Shown: positions 15,621 to 23,813 of the stretch, in pieces | Layout: each line of letters begins with the position of its first letter | How positions within the stretch are numbered: the first letter of the stretch is position 1 | From: an uncultured Tenacibaculum sp. | GTDB lineage: Bacteria; Bacteroidota; Bacteroidia; Flavobacteriales; Flavobacteriaceae | DNA: 45,889 nucleotides | Assembly (NCBI GenBank): GCA_947498055.1 | Contig: CANMJA010000034.1 | Span: 1 to 45,889, forward strand | Direction: 5' to 3' | Notes under the pieces: generated by a model | Databases searched by the model: none | The model's input: only the letters and a program-made list of their open reading frames with translations | What the model was told of the DNA's origin: nothing | Position numbers and translations under genes: made by a program

Positions 15621-16673
15621 ATGAGAAGATTACCTATATACTTTTTAATAGACGTCTCTGAGTCTATGGTTGGAGATCCAATTAGCCAAGTGCAAGATGG
15701 AATTTCAACTATAATACAAGAATTAAAATCAGACCCTAACTCTATAGAAACTGTTTGGATTTCTATTATTGTTTTTGCAGGAGAAGCAAAAACAATTGTT
15801 CCATTACAAGATATTATTAGTTTTTACCCACCTAAATTCCCTATTGGTAGCGGTACTTCTTTAAGCAAAGGATTAGGGCATTTAATGCATGACTTAAGAA
15901 AAAACTTAGTAACAACAAGCGCTACACAAAAAGGAGATTGGAAACCTATTGTTTTTCTATTCACAGATGGAGTTCCCACAGATGATACTTCTATAGCCAT
16001 AGAAGAGTGGAATAAAAACTGGAAAAGAACTGCTAATTTAATCGCTGTTTCTTTAGGAGATGGAGCTGACAAAACACTGCTAGGAAAACTCACAGGAAAC
16101 ATTCTTCAGCTAGAAAACACAGATGCTAGTGGCTACAAAGAGTTTTTTAAATGGGTTACAGACTCTATAAAAACAAGTAGCGAAAGTGTGGAGAAAAATA
16201 AATCTGGATTTGAATTAGCTAATTTTAACTCAGAAAACCTATCTACTATTGATGTAGAAAAAATTAGTCAGTTTAATACTCCCGTAGATGATAATTACGT
16301 AGTGATATCTGGTATGTGTCAAAACACTAAGAAAACCTATCTCATGAAGTATAAGAAAATGATTAAACAATCTAGTTTTGCAGGAGTAGAACTAGGAACA
16401 AAATCATATCGCTTAAATGGTGCTTTTCAAGTAGACAGCTCTTATGAAGAACTTTCTGATGGAGTTTCTAGAAAATTTACTGTAAATACAGAAGAATTAA
16501 TTGGCGCTCCAACTTGCCCATGCTGTGGTAATCAAATTGCATTTGCGGTATGCCAATGTAATCAAATACATTGCATAGGTGATGAAGATGTAACTACCTG
16601 TCCTGGTTGTGGTAACAGAGGACGTTACGAAGCTGGTAGTGGAGGTTTTGATGTTAATAGAACGCAAGGTTAA
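15621..16673 (+). CDS. terY: TerY-like vWA protein with C-terminal zinc-binding domain
   Basis: A 350-residue protein in two parts. Residues 1-200 are a vWA domain with MIDAS motif DVSES (11-15), SGTSL and FTDGVPT; the first motif is the variant DxSES. The C-terminal 150 residues include a cysteine-rich module from about 299 to 340 with Cys299, 301, 302, 311, 313, 318, 327 and 330 (CPCCGN, CQCN, CPGCGN), enough for two zinc sites. This architecture matches TerY with its TerY-C domain. It is followed two bases later by the PP2C gene and then the kinase, the classic TerY-P triad order. Confidence 0.92.
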   Translation: MRRLPIYFLIDVSESMVGDPISQVQDGISTIIQELKSDPNSIETVWISIIVFAGEAKTIVPLQDIISFYPPKFPIGSGTSLSKGLGHLMHDLRKNLVTTSATQKGDWKPIVFLFTDGVPTDDTSIAIEEWNKNWKRTANLIAVSLGDGADKTLLGKLTGNILQLENTDASGYKEFFKWVTDSIKTSSESVEKNKSGFELANFNSENLSTIDVEKISQFNTPVDDNYVVISGMCQNTKKTYLMKYKKMIKQSSFAGVELGTKSYRLNGAFQVDSSYEELSDGVSRKFTVNTEELIGAPTCPCCGNQIAFAVCQCNQIHCIGDEDVTTCPGCGNRGRYEAGSGGFDVNRTQG

Positions 16674-16675
16674 TA

Positions 16676-18130
16676 ATGAAGCCTTCTACCCTAAGTTATA
16701 TTTCAAAACTTTTAGATAACAAAGGTTTGAAAACTATAAATGAAGATGCTCTAAAAAAATTTATAGCAGAAGAAGATATAGAAGAAAAAGTAGCTTCCAT
16801 ACTAAAAACACAAGATATAATTATGGATAAATGGATAATTAGAAGTAGAATTATTGATTTTCAAAATCAATCGATAAGGATATCTAATGGTACTGTAAAC
16901 ACAAATTATAATTATGCTTTTACCCCGCATTTTTTCTCTGAAAAACATATTACTCAATTTGAGTTTAGTGATATAGATGACCTAGGTTTATCTTTTAATA
17001 AAGAAACGAATAGCATCGAAGGAGTTCCTAAAAAAAGTGGCACATTTAAGCTAATAATTCTTTTTAAAGTTGCAGGAGAAAGTGAAAGTACTGATTTTAA
17101 CAGAAAAGAAATTTCTTTTGTAATAAATCCCGATCCAAAATCTCTATGGAAAGATATTCCTAGTGATAAAGAAGCTATTTTTTGGAAAGAAGACGATAAA
17201 TCGAGTTCTGGGAAATTGCAAGAAAAATCCATCATAGTATCTTCAAAAAGAGGTAGATCTCATAAAAATGTAGGAAGTTTTAGAGATGATGATTTTTCTT
17301 TTAAAAGTTTCGAAAATACTGGCTGGAGTATCGTTGCTGTTTCCGATGGCGCCGGAAGTGCTCCTTTTTCGAGAAAAGGTTCTGAAATAGCTTGTGACGA
17401 AACTGTGAAATACTTTGAGGAAACTATCTTAGCCAATAAGGAATTAGAAAGTTTTGAAAATAAAATTAATTCTTTTAGCGAAACTAAAGAAGAACTTCTT
17501 TTAGAAGAAGCTAAAATAGAGGCTAAAAAAACAATGTATAAAGCAGTTATTCATGTACATGAAAAACTACAAGAAATAGCTAGTAACACATTTCAAGAAA
17601 ACCCTAATTTGTTTGAAGGTTTAAATGAAATTAATTGTATAGAACATTTTCATTCTACTCTTGTTTTTTCTGCTTTTAAGAAATTTGAAATTGGTTATGT
17701 GTTTTTATCTTTTGGAGTAGGTGATTGCCCTATTGGAATTGTAAACAAAGAACAAACATCTTCTAGTTTATTAAACTGGTTAGATGTAGGAGAATTTGGT
17801 GGAGGCACTCGTTTTATTACGCAACGAGATATTTTTCATTCTAAAGAAAGACCAATGTCTAGTAGATTTTCTATTCATGTTCAAAATGATTTTTCTTATT
17901 TATTTTTAATGTCAGATGGTGTATACGATCCTAAATTTGAAGTAGAAGCTAATTTAGAAAAAACAAATAAATGGGTCGATTTTATTGAAGATTTAAAAGG
18001 GAATAATGAAGATAATACGACTATTGATTTTGACAAACCAATAGAAGAGGTAGAAGAAAAACTAAATACATGGATGGACTTTTGGAGTAAAGGGAATCAT
18101 GATGATAGAACCCTAGCTATTATTTACTAA
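16676..18130 (+). CDS. PP2C-family protein phosphatase with N-terminal Ig-like domain
   Basis: A 484-residue protein. Residues about 185-484 form a PP2C serine/threonine phosphatase: RGRSHKNVG, AVSDGAGSAPFS (Asp224), FHSTLVFSAF, GVGDCPIGI, LMSDGVYDPKF and DDRTLAIIY carry the metal-binding aspartates. Residues about 60-152 look like a putative Ig/cadherin-like fold of the He_PIG type, with LGLSFNKETNSIEGVPKKSGTFKL. That fold is usually extracellular, but there is no signal peptide here, so it should act in the cytoplasm as a binding module. It is the phosphatase of the TerY-P triad and probably reverses the action of the kinase encoded 11 bases downstream. Confidence 0.88.
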   Translation: MKPSTLSYISKLLDNKGLKTINEDALKKFIAEEDIEEKVASILKTQDIIMDKWIIRSRIIDFQNQSIRISNGTVNTNYNYAFTPHFFSEKHITQFEFSDIDDLGLSFNKETNSIEGVPKKSGTFKLIILFKVAGESESTDFNRKEISFVINPDPKSLWKDIPSDKEAIFWKEDDKSSSGKLQEKSIIVSSKRGRSHKNVGSFRDDDFSFKSFENTGWSIVAVSDGAGSAPFSRKGSEIACDETVKYFEETILANKELESFENKINSFSETKEELLLEEAKIEAKKTMYKAVIHVHEKLQEIASNTFQENPNLFEGLNEINCIEHFHSTLVFSAFKKFEIGYVFLSFGVGDCPIGIVNKEQTSSSLLNWLDVGEFGGGTRFITQRDIFHSKERPMSSRFSIHVQNDFSYLFLMSDGVYDPKFEVEANLEKTNKWVDFIEDLKGNNEDNTTIDFDKPIEEVEEKLNTWMDFWSKGNHDDRTLAIIY

Positions 18131-18141
18131 AAACAATATAA

Positions 18142-19662
18142 ATGAGCACAATAACAGTTACTTCTATTATAAAATCATCAAAAAAATACCAATATGTAGA
18201 TAATGGTGAACCTATGCGAGGAGGTATGAAAGATGTTTATTTTAGTCCAAATAAATTATACGTAGTAGCCATTTATAGAGATAAGCAAGATTTTAATGCC
18301 GTAGAACGCTTAAAAAAAATTGCAACTACCTATTACGAAAACTTCTTTAACAGAGAAGGTGGAGATTATTATAAAAATTTATACGCTTGGCCTACAGATG
18401 TAGTACAAATAGATGATAAAATAGGGATTATAGTTCCTTGTTATCCTCAAAACTTCTTTTTTAAAGTAGGTTATCAAGGTCTTCCTCTTTTACAGGGTAA
18501 AGAAAAAGAAGGTAAATGGTTTGCTAGCGCAAAATTTAGGTCTAGTACTTCTAAATTAAAATTAGACAGATCTGAACTAGGTAATTGGTTAAGTTACTTT
18601 CAAATTGGAGTTAATATTGCTCGAGGGGTTAAAAGAATGCATGCTGCAGGTTTGGCTCATTCTGATTTGTCTTATAAAAATGTGTTAATAGATCCTGTAA
18701 CAAAAACGGCTGCTATTATAGATATAGATGGGCTTGTAGTTCCTGGTTTATATCCGCCAGATGTAATTGGTACTGCCGATTTTATAGCTCCAGAAGTTAT
18801 TGCAACAAAACATTTAGATGTAAAAGACCCCAATAGAAACTTACCAAACAGATATACCGATTTACATGCATTAGCAGTGTTAATTTATATGTATCTTTTT
18901 TATAGACATCCTTTAAGAGGTGGAAATTTTTTCGGCCCAATAGAGTCTGACGAAGAAGAAGATTTATTAATGGGATCTAAAGCATTGTTTATTGAACATC
19001 CAACAGATGATAGTAACAGAAATTTTAAAAGAGAGTATGGTGACAATGTAACCAATTTTTTACCTTGGACAGATTTACAAAGAACTCCGTACACAATAGC
19101 TGGGCCTTATCTTAAAGAATTGTTTGAACAAGCTTTTATTAACGGATTACAAAATCCGAGAGAAAGACCTTTAGCAGAAAGTTGGGAGCAAGCATTAATT
19201 AAAACAGATGATTTAAAATTAAAGTGTAGCAACCAATCTTGTGAACAACAATGGTTTATTTTTGATAATTCTAAAGTTACCAAATGTCCATTCTGTAACA
19301 CACAATACAAAGATTCAATACCTGTTTTAGACTTCTTTTATCAATTTAAGCCAGGTGTATGGAAGCCTGAAAACCAACGATTAATTGTTTGTAACAATAC
19401 TACATTACATAAATGGCATGTAGACAGAAATGTTATTAGAAATGAAAAACTAAGTAATTCTGACAAAAAAAGGTTAGGATATTTTGTGTTTCATAACAAC
19501 CAGTGGCTTTTAGTAAATGAATCTCTTAAAGATTTAAAAGATGTAACAAACGATAAAAAAATACCAATAGGACAAATGGTAGAGCTTAAAGACGGAAACA
19601 AATTACTTTTATCTGAAGAAAATTCAGGAAGAGTCGTAAATATTACAATAACTAATAAATAA
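18142..19662 (+). CDS. Serine/threonine protein kinase with zinc ribbon and FHA-like C-terminus
   Basis: A 506-residue kinase. The catalytic loop is HSDLSYKN (His173, Asp175, Asn180), so the usual HRD arginine is serine; the metal-binding motif is IDIDG (about Asp194) in place of DFG; GTADFIAPEV is the APE motif. The beta-3 segment reads VVAIYRDK, so the position of the VAIK lysine is occupied by Tyr and the lysine may be Lys48. A zinc ribbon follows (Cys362, 367, 382, 385; CX4CX14CX2C). Residues about 395-506 contain GYFVFHNNQWLLVN and MVELKDGNKLLL, similar to an FHA phosphothreonine-binding fold. It is the kinase of the TerY-P triad; no membrane segment. Confidence 0.88.
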   Translation: MSTITVTSIIKSSKKYQYVDNGEPMRGGMKDVYFSPNKLYVVAIYRDKQDFNAVERLKKIATTYYENFFNREGGDYYKNLYAWPTDVVQIDDKIGIIVPCYPQNFFFKVGYQGLPLLQGKEKEGKWFASAKFRSSTSKLKLDRSELGNWLSYFQIGVNIARGVKRMHAAGLAHSDLSYKNVLIDPVTKTAAIIDIDGLVVPGLYPPDVIGTADFIAPEVIATKHLDVKDPNRNLPNRYTDLHALAVLIYMYLFYRHPLRGGNFFGPIESDEEEDLLMGSKALFIEHPTDDSNRNFKREYGDNVTNFLPWTDLQRTPYTIAGPYLKELFEQAFINGLQNPRERPLAESWEQALIKTDDLKLKCSNQSCEQQWFIFDNSKVTKCPFCNTQYKDSIPVLDFFYQFKPGVWKPENQRLIVCNNTTLHKWHVDRNVIRNEKLSNSDKKRLGYFVFHNNQWLLVNESLKDLKDVTNDKKIPIGQMVELKDGNKLLLSEENSGRVVNITITNK

Positions 19663-19676
19663 AAAACTAATCAACT

Positions 19677-20825
19677 ATGTTCATTTCAATAATACTTATT
19701 ATTATCTGTTGCTTAATCATTTGGAGAGCAAGTGATGGCTTTGAAGCTGCCTCAGAATATTTAGGAAGAAATTTAAGCGAAGGAGTTCGTGGAGCTACTA
19801 TAAACGCAATTGGATCTTCTATGCCAGAATTATTTACAACCTTATTTTTTCTTTTCGTTTTAAAAGATAAAGACGGTTTTGCTGGTGGTATAGGAACTAC
19901 TGCTGGTAGTGCTATTTTTAACGGGATGATAATACCTGCTGTGGTTATATTAGTAGTAGTACTAAAAGGGCTAACATCTTATGTAGAAGTTTCTAAAAAA
20001 GTACTATTAAGAGACGGTATTTCACTTTTAATTTGTGAATTAGTTCTTATTTTTATCTTAGGTGGTAATACGTTAAACTGGATTCATGGTTTGGTTTTAA
20101 TGGGATTATATGCTGGTTATGCTTCATATATGCTTCTTTCAATGAAATCTGGAGAAAATGAAGAGGAAGAAGAAGACGACGAAGAGGAAGAAGAAAGCGA
20201 AGAAGGTGGAAACTTTTTTATGAATTTAATCACATTGAATTTAGAACCTGTATTTGTAAAAAACGAGATAAATAAAAAAAATGCTTGGTCTTTATTATTA
20301 TTTTCTATGCTTATCATAGGATCAGCTTGTCTTTTATTAGTAAAATCTTGTGAATGGCTAGGAGATGACTTAAATATTCCTGTGTATTTTATAGCAGTAA
20401 TTTTAGCTAGTGCGGCAACTAGTGTTCCTGATACTATTTTATCTATGAAAGATGCCAAAAAAGGAAATTATGACGATGCGGTATCTAATGCATTAGGTAG
20501 TAACATTTTCGATGTTTGTTTTGCTTTAGGTTTTCCTTTATTCATTTTTACAATCATTTACGGACCTATAACAATGAGTCCTGAAACGGTAGTAAACATC
20601 TCTGAATTACGTATTTTATTATTCATATTAACATTCATTGCTTTTATTGTATATATAGCAAAAAGAAAAATGAATATTTTAAGTGCCATTCTTTTACTAT
20701 CCATATATATACTTTTTACTGTTTATATTTTAGGTAGATCTGCTGATGCAGATTTTGCAACTAATATCAGCGTTTGGCTGCATAAAATAAATGACTTTAT
20801 AGATACTTTTAGATTCTGGAAGTGA
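19677..20825 (+). CDS. Na+/Ca2+-exchanger family (CaCA) antiporter with acidic loop
   Basis: A 382-residue membrane protein with two inverted halves. Alpha-1 repeat residues are GSSMPEL (46-52) and TTAGSAIFN (74-82); alpha-2 repeat residues are ATSVPDT (247-253) and NALGSNIFD (271-279). In alpha-2 the ion-binding Glu of the usual TSxPE is Asp252. The loop between halves carries a tract of 15 Glu/Asp among residues 160-176. It probably moves Ca2+ (or another divalent cation) out of the cytoplasm in exchange for Na+ or H+. It is the last gene of the ter operon, 14 bases after the kinase, and stands where other Ter operons carry the TerC membrane protein. Confidence 0.88.
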   Translation: MFISIILIIICCLIIWRASDGFEAASEYLGRNLSEGVRGATINAIGSSMPELFTTLFFLFVLKDKDGFAGGIGTTAGSAIFNGMIIPAVVILVVVLKGLTSYVEVSKKVLLRDGISLLICELVLIFILGGNTLNWIHGLVLMGLYAGYASYMLLSMKSGENEEEEEDDEEEEESEEGGNFFMNLITLNLEPVFVKNEINKKNAWSLLLFSMLIIGSACLLLVKSCEWLGDDLNIPVYFIAVILASAATSVPDTILSMKDAKKGNYDDAVSNALGSNIFDVCFALGFPLFIFTIIYGPITMSPETVVNISELRILLFILTFIAFIVYIAKRKMNILSAILLLSIYILFTVYILGRSADADFATNISVWLHKINDFIDTFRFWK

Positions 20826-20839
20826 TAAAATGATAAAGC

Positions 20840-20889
20840 AACAAACAAAAACTCCATTTATGAATTCATAAATGGAGTTTTTGTTTGTT
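20840..20889. terminator. 50-bp perfect palindrome, bidirectional terminator
   Basis: Positions 20840-20864 and 20865-20889 are exact reverse complements, centred on GAATTC at 20862-20867. The outer arms are A-rich on the left and T-rich on the right, so it works as an intrinsic terminator for the ter operon on the plus strand and for the 54-aa gene at 20912 on the minus strand. Confidence 0.85.
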
Positions 20890-20911
20890 CAAAAGAATTC
20901 AGTTCTGAAAA

Positions 20912-21076
20912 CTAATACAAATTATGACTTGCACCTCTTTTTTCTGCTTTAAACACTCTCTTAATTGATGCTTTCTTACCCTTTTCTTTTATCTTTTTCA
21001 CTACCGATTTATACTCTTTTTTCAAAGACTTTAAATGGTTTTTCTTTCCTGTAGAATGTAAACTTAAACTATTCAT
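20912..21076 (-). CDS. Lysine-rich 54-residue protein
   Basis: A short reading frame, below the usual length cut-off. It begins MNSLSLHSTGKKNHLKSLKK and ends RGASHNLY. Eighteen of 54 residues are Lys or Arg in the middle part, with few acidic residues, and the helical pattern is regular. The size and charge fit a nucleic-acid-binding or ribosome-associated peptide, but I do not recognise a family. Support for a real gene: an ATG start, an AT-rich spacer before it and a terminator palindrome 23 bases past its stop. It lies in the gap between convergent genes. Confidence 0.5.
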   Translation of the reverse strand: MNSLSLHSTGKKNHLKSLKKEYKSVVKKIKEKGKKASIKRVFKAEKRGASHNLY

Positions 21077-21119
21077 AATTGTTATTTTATATTATTTAAG
21101 ATTTAATTTTTCGTATGTA

Positions 21120-21310
21120 TCAGTTCGAGACCCTCAACAAAAATTTTGAGAAATGGCTGTAATCAACTAATTTACTTTTGGCTCTTCGTAATATAGTTTG
21201 TAACTCTTTCTCTGTTTCAACAACCTGAATATCAATAATTCTTGCAATAGAATAAAGATACTCGTTATTTGAGCAAAAAAAAGTTAAAAATACATAATAT
21301 ATATCCCGTA
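21120..21310 (-). pseudogene. ORF remnant without a start codon
   Basis: On the minus strand an open frame of about 60 codons ends at TGA 21120-21122. It reads as ordinary protein, for example IARIIDIQVVETEKELQTIL and RRAKSKLVDYSHFSKFLL, a helix-rich charged segment. It has no ATG; upstream in frame is a stop in the border sequence after the DUF418 gene. It is probably the 3' end of a gene whose front part was lost when the neighbouring cassette was inserted. Family unknown. Confidence 0.35.
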
Positions 21311-21331
21311 TTAATTACTAGGCGTTATTAG

Positions 21332-22537
21332 TCACATTACTTTTATCCTAATTGGCAATAATTCTTTATAGGTCAAACATCTCCAAATCCATTCTAAAGG
21401 GCCAAACTTAAAATGTTTTAACCAAATCTTACTAAATATTACCTGAAAGATAAATACTAAAATTGCTGTCATAAATGCTTCCGATGGACTTAAAGTTTCG
21501 TAAAGTTTAAATCCGATTGATGAGAATAAAATTAATCCTATAATACTTTGTATTATATAATTAGTTAAAGCCATTCTGCCAACGTATTTTAATGGTAATA
21601 AAACATTTTTCCATGTAGCATTGTAATAAATCCAACCAATTACCCAAAGATAGAATAATCCCATTGCAACGTCTGAAAGCACCATTATTTTGATGAATAT
21701 TTCTCTATAATTTTCTAATTTAAAAATTTCTCGATTTACCAATACAAATAAGAATGTTATTCTATAAATATTAGTTATAATCGTTATTAATAACATTGGT
21801 TTTTTTATCCGTTGAATAAATGATTCTAAAGAATTATAAATTTTGTTCTTACCAAGGTAAAGTCCCAAAAGAAACATAGAAATAGCAACTGGTGCTAAAA
21901 ATCCGAAAAGCATTGGGATATTAGAAAGATACTCTAACAACCTTAATTTCATGCCTTCTAAATATGTTCCATTTTTTATTATTTGGTTTACTGTTTCTCC
22001 TGTATAATTTTTCAAATAGATTTCTGGTTGAAAATTTAGAATATTGAATAGAAACTCAAAAAAATGGTTGTAAAAAGGAAAGAAAATAAAAAGAACAGAT
22101 AGCATCAGAATTAATTTATTCGACCGTTTTATCATAAGCGTAGTAAATAACCCAATAATTGCATAAAGGTTTAAAACATCTCCTGACCATAAAAATATAA
22201 TATGGAAAATTCCGAAAAAGAACAATATTAACATTCGTCTTCCAAAAAACGAAAATGAAAGTTTATTTTCATCAAAAAATTTTAAAGCTTGCATTGAAAT
22301 TCCCAATCCAAAAAGTAGTGAGAATATTGGAAAGAATTTAGTATAAAAAAACAGTTGAACAACTTTCTCCGAGATTTGGTCAATAGTAGATGTCCATTGT
22401 TTTGCAAATTCGTCTTGATTAAGAAAGGTTGAATTCATTATTATAATATTCACTACAAATATTCCGAAAATTGCAAAGCCACGATAAATATCTAATAAGT
22501 CAATACGTTTCTTTTCTTTGGTCAGTTGTTTGTTCAT
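21332..22537 (-). CDS. DUF418 multi-pass membrane protein
   Basis: A 401-residue integral membrane protein of the DUF418 (YeiB) family. The cytoplasmic N-terminus RIDLLDIYRGFAIFGIFVVN is the family signature, followed by about ten transmembrane helices; the C-terminal DUF418 part includes LKYVGRMALTNYIIQS and FGPLEWIWRCLTY. Relatives are related to acyltransferases of the heparan-alpha-glucosaminide type, and function is not established. It sits in the accessory patch between two border sequences (CGTTATTAGTCAC overlapping its stop and ATTAGTCAC 40 bases upstream of its start). Confidence 0.88.
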   Translation of the reverse strand: MNKQLTKEKKRIDLLDIYRGFAIFGIFVVNIIIMNSTFLNQDEFAKQWTSTIDQISEKVVQLFFYTKFFPIFSLLFGLGISMQALKFFDENKLSFSFFGRRMLILFFFGIFHIIFLWSGDVLNLYAIIGLFTTLMIKRSNKLILMLSVLFIFFPFYNHFFEFLFNILNFQPEIYLKNYTGETVNQIIKNGTYLEGMKLRLLEYLSNIPMLFGFLAPVAISMFLLGLYLGKNKIYNSLESFIQRIKKPMLLITIITNIYRITFLFVLVNREIFKLENYREIFIKIMVLSDVAMGLFYLWVIGWIYYNATWKNVLLPLKYVGRMALTNYIIQSIIGLILFSSIGFKLYETLSPSEAFMTAILVFIFQVIFSKIWLKHFKFGPLEWIWRCLTYKELLPIRIKVM

Positions 22538-22690
22538 TTCTGTTTTTTTGTATTGTATCCAAGTATTTCATGCATGATTAGTCACGGTTTAAGACTACAA
22601 ATCTTTCAGCTTAGATCATAGATTCTTTTTGTCTTTTTCTTTGAGTTTAGGACTATTTTAGCCATTACTTTAATACGTTGTTAGTAACAA

Positions 22691-23650
22691 TTATTTGTTT
22701 TTCAAAATGATATCAAGTGCTTTTTCCTTGGCTTTTTCATTCTTTACTTTAACATCTGGTACTACGCCTTTTACTTCCCAATTTGTTTTGGTAATTTCAT
22801 TAATAGGCATAGCTGTAGATATAGATATTCTAAAATTTTTACTTAACGAAAAGTAAGCATTATTATGTGCAGAACCTCCAGATGTTTCACCAACAAGTAT
22901 TGCTTTTCCAAAAGCCTGTAAGGTGTACGCAAAATATTCAGAAGCTGAACCTGTATTTTTATTTATTAAAATATACAATGGTTTTCCTATTCTCAATTTT
23001 CCATAGACTAAATCTGATGTGTAATTGGTATAAGGAGTTCTCTTTGGATCAGAAAAATACGTTGTAGATAGTAATGTTGGCGCTCCTTCGAAATAATGAT
23101 TTAAGATGTATTCTACTATCCCTGGGTATCCACCACTATTATCTCGAATATCAATGATTAAATTATCTGTATTTTCAACAAATTTCATAGCAGCTACTGC
23201 TGTTTGCATAGAACGTTTAGGGTGCATAAATTCTACTATTTTAATATACCCTGTATTGTTTTCTAAAATCTGAATTTCTGTAAAACCATAGTTAACCTTA
23301 ATTTCTAGAGCTTTTTCTTCTGCTTTCCAATCAGTAGTTTCCGTTGTTTTTTTAGCATTTTTAGTTAAGTGATTAATATACATATGCCCATCGTTACTTA
23401 TTCTTTTTAAATCTTTTGTGAGTACACTAGCCAAAGAGTCTGGATGTTTTGTATTGTAATATTTACCAGAATTTATTTCCTTTTGAAATTGTAATGCAAT
23501 TTGCTTTCCTTTTTCTTTATTTACGTAGTTTGATTTAATTAATTCAGGGATTTTGTCAATAACTTCCTGGATACTTTTTTTATTAAGTTCTTGCGCATTC
23601 AATCTAATACCCAAAAAAAATAATACAATGATAATTAGTTTTGATTTCAT
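22691..23650 (-). CDS. S41 family peptidase (tail-specific protease type), secreted
   Basis: A 319-residue protein with a signal peptide (MKSKLIIIVLFFLGIRLNAQ) and a peptidase S41 domain. The core has LIIDIRDNSGGYPG, then LINKNTGSASEYFAYTLQ with the likely nucleophile Ser, and GETSGGSAHNNAYF. No PDZ domain is apparent, so it is a short form like the IRBP-type peptidases of Bacteroidota. Predicted location is periplasm or cell surface. It is alone on its stretch, with a CGTTGTTAGTAAC border just after its stop (22675-22687). Confidence 0.85.
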   Translation of the reverse strand: MKSKLIIIVLFFLGIRLNAQELNKKSIQEVIDKIPELIKSNYVNKEKGKQIALQFQKEINSGKYYNTKHPDSLASVLTKDLKRISNDGHMYINHLTKNAKKTTETTDWKAEEKALEIKVNYGFTEIQILENNTGYIKIVEFMHPKRSMQTAVAAMKFVENTDNLIIDIRDNSGGYPGIVEYILNHYFEGAPTLLSTTYFSDPKRTPYTNYTSDLVYGKLRIGKPLYILINKNTGSASEYFAYTLQAFGKAILVGETSGGSAHNNAYFSLSKNFRISISTAMPINEITKTNWEVKGVVPDVKVKNEKAKEKALDIILKNK

Positions 23651-23813
23651 TTTTCGATTTTATATCTACTGCTAGATTCTATTTAGTTTTTAATTTAGCT
23701 GTATTTTGTGTAAATAGAGTTTACTTTAGTTAATTTAAAACTTAGTAGAATAACTAATGGTAAAATTATAGTATTTAAGCTTTGAAAAATAGTATGATAT
23801 TAGCCAGAAAATA

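Noticed and set aside
7180..20889. Ter operon as part of an island inserted at the tRNA relic
   Set aside because: Core genes (map, gpmI) lie between them, base composition looks the same, and there is no integrase or second att copy.
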